From: JBFMFR01 sp040752025
GTDB taxonomy: Bacteria; Chloroflexota; Anaerolineae; Anaerolineales; UBA4823
NCBI GenBank assembly: GCA_040752025.1
Contig: JBFMFR010000008.1
Location: 98,527-162,526 of the forward strand
Length of the DNA stretch: 64,000 nucleotides
Direction: 5' to 3'
Positions within the stretch are counted from its first letter, which is position 1. The number at the start of each line of letters is the position of its first letter. The notes beneath the pieces were generated by a model. That model ran no database searches. It saw nothing but the letters and a program-made list of their open reading frames with translations, and was not told the origin of the DNA. The position numbers and the translations under genes are program-made. This document shows, piece by piece, positions 24,956 to 31,695 of this stretch.

Positions 24956-25351
24956 ATGCCGGTCCCATTCCTGTTCGTGCTGTACCAGTTCATCAAGCGC
25001 CTGTGGTCGTTCTTGAAAGACCCGGAGTTCCGTGGCCTGTTGGTGTTCGTCTTGTTGATTTTGCTGGCGGGAGCGCTCTTTTACCACAAGGTAGAAGGCT
25101 GGAATTTTCTGGATGCGCTGTATTTCTCGGTGATCACGCTGACCACGATTGGATATGGGGATTTCGCCCCGCAAACTCCGGCGGGCAAAATCTTCACGAT
25201 GTTATATATCCTGGTCGGGCTGGGGGTGCTGGCGGTTTTTGTGACTTCGATCGCGGAACACGCCCTGGATGAGCAGCGCCAGCAGGCCCGGGCCAGGGCC
25301 GAAAAGAAACAGGATAAGCTGGCGGACGGCGATTCGTCTTCCCAGGAATGA
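24956..25351 (+). CDS. Two-TM potassium channel
   Basis: A 131-residue protein with TM1 about residues 26-46, a pore helix, the selectivity filter TTIGYGDF near residue 63 and TM2 about 73-95. A charged C-terminal coil (ARARAEKKQDK) follows. It is a minimal Ion_trans_2 channel without a cytosolic RCK domain. GGAGGC lies eight bases before the ATG. Only 13 bases separate its stop from that of the convergent RCK-domain gene, so the two may encode parts of one conductance system. Confidence 0.88.
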   Translation: MPVPFLFVLYQFIKRLWSFLKDPEFRGLLVFVLLILLAGALFYHKVEGWNFLDALYFSVITLTTIGYGDFAPQTPAGKIFTMLYILVGLGVLAVFVTSIAEHALDEQRQQARARAEKKQDKLADGDSSSQE

Positions 25352-25364
25352 ACCCGCTGGAACG

Positions 25365-26453
25365 TTATCCGCGCCGGTTCATTTTATCCAGGCGGTGCAG
25401 CGTGTCCAGGGAGGCCAGCACCAGGATGGCGTCCCCGGCTTTGATGGGCAGCTCTGGGGCAGGGTGCAGGTGCGAGGCGTCTGATTCGATGTAACTGACC
25501 ACAGATAGATCCAGGGATTGTTCGAGCTGTTGCACGCTCCAGTCTTCGATCTGCGCGCCGGGCTGTATGACCAGTTCGCTGATGTTGAGCAGCACATCGT
25601 TGACGTAAAAAGAAGCTTTCACGTTGACGCGCATGGTAGCAGCAGCAAAAACCGGGGCGGCCAGGGCGGAGGTGCTGAAAGCCGTATGGATGCCGAAGCC
25701 TTTTTCCACCCGGCGGGCCAGGTCGGGGTCGAACATGCGCATGACCACCTTGGCCTGGGGGTTCAACTCGCGCGCATCCAGGGCGATATCCAGGTTGGTG
25801 AGCTCATCATTGGTGCAGGGGATGACAGCATCGGCCTGTAAAACGCCGGCTTTTACCAGGTTTTCGGTGCGGCGGGCATCGGCAATGATCACCGGAATGC
25901 CCAGGGCCCTGGCTTTTTCGACAAAGCGAGCCTGGGGGTCTTGTTCGATGGCGACTACTTCGCGGTCGAACTTGAGCAGCTCCAGGGTCACCCGGTAGCC
26001 GACTTTGCCCATGCCGCAGATGATCACATGTCCACTATACGTCGATGCCATAGCAATTTGCCATTTCTGGCCGCGCTCCTGTTTGTTCGTCAGGGCTACG
26101 CCAAAACGAATGACTCCTTCGGCGGCCACGACCAGCCCGAGGATGGGGATGACGAAAAATAAAAGCTGCAGGTACCATTGGTGAGGAAAGTCGAGCGTGC
26201 CCTGGAAGAAAACCAGAGTGAAGGTGCCGTACAGCGCTTCGGCAAAGTCAATCGATTCGCCGGTATGCGGATCGGTGTAGAAAAAGTAGAAGATCAGCGC
26301 ACCCCCGAGAACCAGGGCAATGAAAAACAACAAGGCGGTTTTCGATTCTTGCAGCAGCACCCAGGTATCGCGCAATTGGGCGCGCAGGGCGCGGCGCAGA
26401 TTGCGCTTCATGCTGTTGGAAATTGGGTGGTTTAGCATGTCCATATTGTGCAT
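25365..26453 (-). CDS. RCK/TrkA-N membrane protein with degenerate channel pore
   Basis: A 362-residue protein. TM1 spans about residues 40-60. The pore-loop position reads FTLVFFQGTLDFP, without a GYGD-type filter. TM2 spans about 93-117. Residues about 140-265 form an RCK N domain (HVIICGMGKVGYRVTLELL, an NAD/NADH-type GxGxxG). Residues about 270-355 form an RCK C domain. The ligand-sensing half is intact while the ion filter is not, so it may gate a partner, use another ion, or act only as a sensor. Several Met codons lie within the first 15 residues, so the exact start is uncertain. Confidence 0.82.
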   Translation of the reverse strand: MHNMDMLNHPISNSMKRNLRRALRAQLRDTWVLLQESKTALLFFIALVLGGALIFYFFYTDPHTGESIDFAEALYGTFTLVFFQGTLDFPHQWYLQLLFFVIPILGLVVAAEGVIRFGVALTNKQERGQKWQIAMASTYSGHVIICGMGKVGYRVTLELLKFDREVVAIEQDPQARFVEKARALGIPVIIADARRTENLVKAGVLQADAVIPCTNDELTNLDIALDARELNPQAKVVMRMFDPDLARRVEKGFGIHTAFSTSALAAPVFAAATMRVNVKASFYVNDVLLNISELVIQPGAQIEDWSVQQLEQSLDLSVVSYIESDASHLHPAPELPIKAGDAILVLASLDTLHRLDKMNRRG

Positions 26454-26483
26454 TTAGAACCGGGCGCTGGCTCGGGTTGGCGC

Positions 26484-26511
26484 TTTGATCTCAGGTGAGA
26501 TCGATTATACT
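26484..26511 (+). promoter_or_regulatory. Putative promoter overlapped by a palindrome
   Basis: A -35-like TTTGAT (26484) and -10-like TATACT (26506-26511) are separated by 16 bases upstream of the patatin gene. The perfect inverted repeat GATCTCA-GG-TGAGATC (26487-26502) lies across the spacer, an arrangement expected of a repressor operator. It lies in the divergent gap between the RCK gene and the patatin gene. Confidence 0.4.
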
Positions 26512-26548
26512 TGATGTTACCTGCACAAGGAGAAAGCGAGCGAAATCT

Positions 26549-27457
26549 ATGGAGATCAACCTGGCTTTGGGGGGTGGCGGGGCCAAGGGCTTCGCCCATT
26601 TGGGCGTGCTGCGCGGTTTGGAACGCGAAGGTTATCAAGTCAAGGCTATCGCTGGAACCAGCGCCGGCGGCATTGTGGGGGCCCTGTATGCGGCGGGCTA
26701 CAGCGTCGATGAGATGGTGGCGCACTTCGTGCAAATCGACCGGGCCAACCTGTACGGGCGCCAGCCGGGAGATGGGCCCTCGCTGTTGGGCGTGGCCGGC
26801 GTCAACCACCTGATGAAGGAGATGTTGGGCGAGCGCACGTTCGAAGAATTGCCCATCCCACTGGCTTTGACGGCCGTGGATTTGAACACGGGTGGAGAGG
26901 TGGTGCTCAGGCATGGGCGGGTGGTGGATGCGGTCCTGGCAACGATGGCCTTGCCGGGGATTTTCCCGCCCCAGACCTGGGAAGAATACTACCTGGTGGA
27001 TGGTGGTTTGTTGGACCCTGTGCCGGTTGCGCCGGTGCGTGCCCTTTCGCCCTCCCTGCCAGTGGTGGCTGTGGCTTTGACCAAGCCTTCCCCTTCACCG
27101 GTACACACCCTGGAAGCGCCGGCTTTTCTCAAAAACGTGCCGGTGCTCAACCAGATCACGCGCCTGCGCGTGGCCCAGGCGTTCAATATATTCCTGCACG
27201 CCCTGGACATTGGCAATATCTACATCACCGAACTGCGTTTGCAAATCGATCGCCCGGATGTGATCATCCGCCCGGATGTGGCGGATATCAACTTGCTGGA
27301 CCGGGTGGATGTCCACGAGGTGATGGGGCGCGGCGAGGCAGCTTTCGCCGAAGCGCTGCGCGAGCTGCGCCTGGCGCAGCGTTGGGATCGCAGTTTGGTG
27401 CGGCGCTGGCGCTACCGCGAGCCGCCGTCCGGGGTAGATGTGCCTATTCGGGGCTGA
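26549..27457 (+). CDS. Patatin-like phospholipase
   Basis: A 302-residue serine lipase of the patatin/RssA type. The oxyanion-hole motif is LGGGGAKG at residues 6-13, the nucleophile elbow is AGTSAGG near residue 40, and the catalytic Asp lies in LVDGGLLDPVP near residue 150. ATG 26549 is preferred because the fold starts directly there; AAGGAG lies about 16 bases upstream, so translation may be modest. No signal peptide is present, so it is probably a cytosolic or membrane-associated acyl hydrolase. It may be regulated by the palindrome in its promoter. Confidence 0.88.
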   Translation: MEINLALGGGGAKGFAHLGVLRGLEREGYQVKAIAGTSAGGIVGALYAAGYSVDEMVAHFVQIDRANLYGRQPGDGPSLLGVAGVNHLMKEMLGERTFEELPIPLALTAVDLNTGGEVVLRHGRVVDAVLATMALPGIFPPQTWEEYYLVDGGLLDPVPVAPVRALSPSLPVVAVALTKPSPSPVHTLEAPAFLKNVPVLNQITRLRVAQAFNIFLHALDIGNIYITELRLQIDRPDVIIRPDVADINLLDRVDVHEVMGRGEAAFAEALRELRLAQRWDRSLVRRWRYREPPSGVDVPIRG

Positions 27458-27498
27458 CCCTTGCCCCATTTGAAAGTTTGCGTTAGGATTGTGAAGCA

Positions 27499-27894
27499 AT
27501 GGACAATACCACGCGCTGGAAGCAGTATGTAGTGCTGCTGGCAGGGGATGTGTTGACCCTGGCCCTGGTCACAGTGGCAGGTTTTGCCACGCACGGCACG
27601 GCTGGCACAGCCGGGCTGCGCATGTTGACCACTTTCGTGCCGCTGGTGATTGCCTGGCTGTTGGTGGCCCCACACCTGGGCGTTTTCGATCCGGCGAACC
27701 TGGCTGCGCCGCGCCAGCTCTGGCGGCCGGCGTGGGCGATGCTGTTGGCGGGCCCGCTGGCGGCCTGGCTGCGCGGCGTCGCCTTGGGCACGGCCATTCT
27801 GCCGGTTTTTGTCCTGGTGTTGAGCGGCGTCAGCGCTCTGAGTTTACTGGCCTGGCGCGGTTTGTATTGCTGGATTTCTTTGCGAAAGAGATGA
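27499..27894 (+). CDS. DUF3054 membrane protein
   Basis: A 131-residue protein with four hydrophobic segments (LLAGDVLTLALVTVAGFATHG; FVPLVIAWLLVAP). It matches the DUF3054 layout with early Asp and Pro/Trp positions. No function is known. The ECF sigma gene begins seven bases after its stop, so it may belong to the same transcript and could be a membrane input or a bystander. Confidence 0.75.
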   Translation: MDNTTRWKQYVVLLAGDVLTLALVTVAGFATHGTAGTAGLRMLTTFVPLVIAWLLVAPHLGVFDPANLAAPRQLWRPAWAMLLAGPLAAWLRGVALGTAILPVFVLVLSGVSALSLLAWRGLYCWISLRKR

Positions 27895-27901
27895 TGCTTT
27901 T

Positions 27902-28513
27902 ATGGATGAAGCCGCGCTGATCCTGGCTGCCAAACAGGGTGATCTGGATGCTTTCAATCGCCTGGTTTTGGCCTATCAGGACCTGGTTTACAGCCAGGCT
28001 TATCGCATGATGGGCGAAATGGCGACAGCGGAGGACGCCACCCAGGACGCCTTCATCGCCGCTTTCAGGCACCTGGGCTCGTATCGCGGCGGCTCTTTCA
28101 AGGCCTGGCTGCTGCGGATTGTCACCAACACCTGTTACGATGAGCTGCGCCGCCGCAAACGCCGCCCGACGACCGCCCTGGAGCCCCTGGATGATGATGA
28201 GGAAGAGGTTGAATCGCCGCACTGGCTGGCAGACCCGGGTGAGTCTCCAGAGCAGGCCGCTGAACGGGCTGAGCTGGCCCAGGCGCTGCAACACTGCCTG
28301 GGTGATTTACCGGCGGAGTTCCGTTCTGTGGTGATCCTGGTGGATATCCAGGGCTTGGATTATATCGAGGCAGCGCAGGCGATTGGCTCGCCCCTGGGGA
28401 CCGTGAAGAGTCGCCTGGCGCGGGCGCGCCTGCGCCTGCGCGATTGTTTGCAGGGGTTTGGGGAACTTTTACCTTCCTCCCTGCGTCTGGTAGAAGAAGA
28501 GAGTGAAGCATGA
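27902..28513 (+). CDS. ECF RNA polymerase sigma factor
   Basis: A 203-residue sigma70-family factor. Region 2 covers about residues 22-90 (LVYSQAYRMMGEMATAEDATQDAF, then FKAWLLRIVTNTCYDELRRR). Region 4 covers about 130-185 (LPAEFRSVVILVDIQGLDYIEAAQ with a helix-turn-helix ending GTVKSRLARARLRLRD). An acidic linker lies between. It redirects RNA polymerase to a stress or envelope regulon. Its stop overlaps the next gene by four bases (ATGA), the usual coupling to a cognate anti-sigma factor. Confidence 0.92.
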   Translation: MDEAALILAAKQGDLDAFNRLVLAYQDLVYSQAYRMMGEMATAEDATQDAFIAAFRHLGSYRGGSFKAWLLRIVTNTCYDELRRRKRRPTTALEPLDDDEEEVESPHWLADPGESPEQAAERAELAQALQHCLGDLPAEFRSVVILVDIQGLDYIEAAQAIGSPLGTVKSRLARARLRLRDCLQGFGELLPSSLRLVEEESEA

Positions 28514-29289
28514 CGACCCCCCAGATTTCCTCGCGTGATTGGGAAGCGATGTCAGCCTACCTGGATGGCCAACTGGCGCAGAAAGAGCGGTCGCGGTTGG
28601 AGGCGCGCCTGCGGGAGGACGCCGCGCTGCGCTCGGGCATGGAAGAACTACATCGCACCCGGGCTGTGCTGCGTCGCCAGCCCGGGCTGCGCGCCCCGCG
28701 CAATTTCACGCTCACGCCGCAGATGGCTGGTTTGCATGCAGGCAGGCGCACCACCAGCAGCGCTTTTGCAACCTTGCGCCTGGCTTCGGTGCTGGCAACG
28801 ATCTTCTTCGCGATCGTTTTCATCGGCGACCTGACGACTGGTGGAATGCAGCCAAAAACTGCGGTATTCAGCGAGGCGCTGCGCGAACCGGCGCCGTTGG
28901 TGGGGGGGATGGGCGGCGGCGGCCCGGAGGATCAAGGGTTGCCTTTATTGCAAGAGAAAGCTGTGGAAGTTGCCCCGACTGAGGAAGCCAAGGGCACGGC
29001 GATGGCCTTCAAGCTGGAAGTAACGCCCCTTCCTACCCAGGCGACGGAAACATCCCTGCCCGCGGCGCTCCTGGCGCCTTCGGACGTGCATACCGATACA
29101 CTGACGGATGAGAAATCCCAGAGCAATCTTGCTCCGGATGATGAGCAGGCGCTCCCCATCCGGGAAAAAGTGTCTGTAACCTGGGCCTGGCGCTGGTCGA
29201 TCCTCCAGGTGTTACAGGTGTTGCTGGCGCTGCTGGCGGTGATCACGGGCCTGGCGGCTTTCTTCGTGCGTCGAGGGGAAATACGTTAG
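28510..29289 (+). CDS. Membrane anti-sigma factor (RsgI/RseA-like organisation)
   Basis: A 259-residue protein. The N-terminal 60 residues are a small helical anti-sigma domain (WEAMSAYLDGQLAQKERSRLEARL) without the HxxxCxxC zinc motif. TM1 lies near residue 95 (LRLASVLATIFFAIVFIGD). A Pro/Thr/Glu-rich extracytoplasmic region of about 110 residues follows, and TM2 near residue 235. Translational overlap with the sigma gene marks them as partners. Proteolysis or ligand binding outside would be the release signal; none is visible. Confidence 0.8.
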   Translation: MTTPQISSRDWEAMSAYLDGQLAQKERSRLEARLREDAALRSGMEELHRTRAVLRRQPGLRAPRNFTLTPQMAGLHAGRRTTSSAFATLRLASVLATIFFAIVFIGDLTTGGMQPKTAVFSEALREPAPLVGGMGGGGPEDQGLPLLQEKAVEVAPTEEAKGTAMAFKLEVTPLPTQATETSLPAALLAPSDVHTDTLTDEKSQSNLAPDDEQALPIREKVSVTWAWRWSILQVLQVLLALLAVITGLAAFFVRRGEIR

Positions 29290-29314
29290 AGACCCCATCC
29301 GAAAGAATTACTTC

Positions 29315-29821
29315 GTGGCTGTTGCTCTCGACGAAATCAATTACTGCATGCGTTGTGGTCATGCCTTGGAACAGGCGCAACATTTTGGCCGCCTGCGCCC
29401 GTTTTGCCCGGCCTGTGGATGGATCTATTTTGCCGATCCCAAGGTGGCAGTGGCAGCCCTGATCGAGCAAGATGGCCTGGTATTACTGGTACGGCGGGCG
29501 AATGACCCTCAGCGCGGGCTGTGGACGCTGCCGGCTGGTTTTGTAGACGCGGGCGAGGATCCTGAGCAGGCGGTGGTGCGCGAGTGCCTGGAAGAAACGG
29601 GCTTACAGGTGCATGTATGCGGGCTGCTGGGCGTGCTGGCGGGGCAGGAACATGCCCGCGGGGCACACATCTTGATCGTCTACCAGGCTGAAGTCACCGG
29701 GGGAGACCTGCGCGCCGAGGACGATGTAGACCAGGCGGCGTTTTTCTCATCCCAGGCGTTGCCGCCCCTGGCGTTTGCTACCACGCAAAAGATCCTGGCG
29801 CTGCGCGATCAGCAGGGTTGA
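29315..29821 (+). CDS. Nudix hydrolase with N-terminal zinc ribbon
   Basis: A 168-residue protein starting at GTG 29315. The N-terminus has a four-Cys zinc ribbon (CMRCGHAL, then CPACGWIYF) as in NudC-type enzymes. The Nudix box is complete: GFVDAGEDPEQAVVRECLEE followed by TGL (GX5EX7REUXEEXGU). The family cleaves nucleoside-diphosphate-linked substrates; the ribbon and size suggest NADH/ADP-sugar or RNA-cap-like substrates, but this is not decidable here. It follows the anti-sigma gene after 25 bases. Confidence 0.87.
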   Translation: MAVALDEINYCMRCGHALEQAQHFGRLRPFCPACGWIYFADPKVAVAALIEQDGLVLLVRRANDPQRGLWTLPAGFVDAGEDPEQAVVRECLEETGLQVHVCGLLGVLAGQEHARGAHILIVYQAEVTGGDLRAEDDVDQAAFFSSQALPPLAFATTQKILALRDQQG

Positions 29822-29950
29822 TCGCGCTGGCTGATCTCTGTGCAATTGATGGGCAACCTGCGCGACAGTGCGGAACAGTCCAAATATGGTAAACTTACCC
29901 TGAGGGTTGTTTTTTTCCCTGTATCAGCTCACTAAAGAGGAGAATATGCG

Positions 29951-31645
29951 ATGAGAGCAAAAACCTACATACCTTTTGCCTGGATGTTGGTATTGGTTCT
30001 GGTTGTCGGCCTGGCGTGCTCCTTGCCTGGGATGAGTTCCAAGGAGGCCACTCCGACAGCAGAGACGCCCACCGATACCCCGGCCGCCACTGCAACGACA
30101 GCCAACACCGGCGCAATTACCAACCTGGATGACCTGGAGAAAGCTGTGGTCAAGATCGAGGTTGAGGGGTCTTACCGCGATCCTTCGGAAGGCTGGAAGA
30201 CCAATGTAGAAGGCGGCGGTACAGGCTTCATTATCGACCCGTCTGGGATCGCGGTGACGAACAATCACGTGGTGGCCGGCGCAGCCCGATTGAAGGTTTA
30301 CATTGCCGGCGAAAGCGGGCCGCGCAGCGCCATCGTGCTGGGCGTGGCCGAATGTGAGGACCTGGCGGTGATCGATATCGATGGCGATGGTTTCCGCTAC
30401 CTGGAATGGTTCTCTGGGGACATTAAGGCGGCCATGGATGTGTACACGGCTGGCTTCCCGATCAGCGGAGCGGGCATTGGATATACCCTGACCAAGGGCA
30501 TCGTCTCGAAGCCACGCGGCAGCGTAGATTGGGCAGTGGCCTCGGTGAGCAATATCGTCGAGCACACGGCGCGCATCAACCCCGGCAATTCGGGTGGGCC
30601 GCTGGTGGACGGCGTTGCCAAAGTGGTGGGCGTCAACTTCGGTTTTAACTCTACCCTGGACCAGAATTACGCCGTGGCGCGCGACCTGGCAATCGATGTG
30701 ATCGGCAGACTGCGCACCGGGCAGGATATCAGCTCGTTGGGCATCAACGGCGTGGGCGTGCAGGGCGAATTGCAGGGCAACCCGGTCACAGGTGTGTGGG
30801 TGCGCTCGGTCAAATCTGGCTCGCCGGCCGAGATGTCTGGCATCCAGCCGGGCGACATCATCACCGAGATGGAAGGCACCACTCTGAGCGATGGCACCCT
30901 GGGCGGCTACTGCTCGGTGGTGCGCTCGCACAGCCTGACGGATGCCATCAGCTTCACCGTGGTGCGCTCGGATACGCTGGAGATCATGAAGGGCCAGTTC
31001 AACGGGCAGCCTCTGGCGTTTTCTTCTATGTTGGCGGGCGGCACTACCACAACTACCACCGGCGCTCTGGGCAACCCCAACGCCACAGTCTCGGGCGAAT
31101 ATTTCTTCTCCACCGAGTTCGAAAATGTGGATAACTGGTATATCATCACCGTGCCGAAGTCGGACCGCTACCGGGCTTTTTCAGATAACGGGGTGATGTA
31201 CATGGAGATCAGCCCGCCCAAGGTCACAGTGTACGCCTTGTATGACCTGGACCTGGTGCCTTCGGATGTGCGCATCGATACCGAGGCCCAGAAAGTCGCC
31301 GGGCCGAACACCAATAACATCAGTCTGGTGTGCCGGGCCAGCAATGACGGCTGGTACGAGTTTAGCATGACCAGCGGCGGCTACTGGTACATCTGGTTGT
31401 ACCGCAATGGGGACTATGACCTGCTTTCCAAGGGGGCTACTACGGCCATCCGCATGAAAAACGCCGTCAACCAGTTAACGGCCACCTGCATCGGCAGCCA
31501 GTTAACTTTCTACATCAATGGCTATGAAGTCGGCTCTGCCACCGACCGCACCTTCATGGGCGGCGGGCAGGTGGGCGTTTCGATTTACTCGGAATATCCT
31601 GACCTGGGAGTGGAGTTCAACTGGTTCGCGGCGACGGTGCCGTAG
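29951..31645 (+). CDS. HtrA/DegP-like serine protease lipoprotein with PDZ and lectin-like domains
   Basis: A 564-residue exported protein. The signal sequence ends VVGLAC, a probable lipidation Cys. A Thr/Pro-rich linker covers about 25-55. The trypsin-like domain covers about 60-245, with His in TNNHVVAGA, Asp in CEDLAVIDI and Ser in NPGNSGGPL. A PDZ domain covers about 255-345 (GSPAEMSGIQPGDIITEME). A C-terminal concanavalin-like beta domain covers about 370-564 and ends with LGVEFNWFAATVP. It acts outside the cytoplasm in protein quality control or regulated cleavage. AGAGGAG precedes the second of two nearby ATGs, the in-frame one. Confidence 0.88.
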   Translation: MRAKTYIPFAWMLVLVLVVGLACSLPGMSSKEATPTAETPTDTPAATATTANTGAITNLDDLEKAVVKIEVEGSYRDPSEGWKTNVEGGGTGFIIDPSGIAVTNNHVVAGAARLKVYIAGESGPRSAIVLGVAECEDLAVIDIDGDGFRYLEWFSGDIKAAMDVYTAGFPISGAGIGYTLTKGIVSKPRGSVDWAVASVSNIVEHTARINPGNSGGPLVDGVAKVVGVNFGFNSTLDQNYAVARDLAIDVIGRLRTGQDISSLGINGVGVQGELQGNPVTGVWVRSVKSGSPAEMSGIQPGDIITEMEGTTLSDGTLGGYCSVVRSHSLTDAISFTVVRSDTLEIMKGQFNGQPLAFSSMLAGGTTTTTTGALGNPNATVSGEYFFSTEFENVDNWYIITVPKSDRYRAFSDNGVMYMEISPPKVTVYALYDLDLVPSDVRIDTEAQKVAGPNTNNISLVCRASNDGWYEFSMTSGGYWYIWLYRNGDYDLLSKGATTAIRMKNAVNQLTATCIGSQLTFYINGYEVGSATDRTFMGGGQVGVSIYSEYPDLGVEFNWFAATVP

Positions 31646-31667
31646 ACTCTACGCCGGATTCAAGATG

Positions 31668-31695
31668 AGGGCGCTGATTTTCGGATCGGCGCCCT
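31668..31695. terminator. Bidirectional terminator hairpin
   Basis: AGGGCGC (31668-31674) pairs with GCGCCCT (31689-31695) between the convergent protease and PBP-like genes. The right arm runs into the PBP-like stop codon. Short T/A stretches flank it, suiting termination of both transcripts. Confidence 0.55.
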
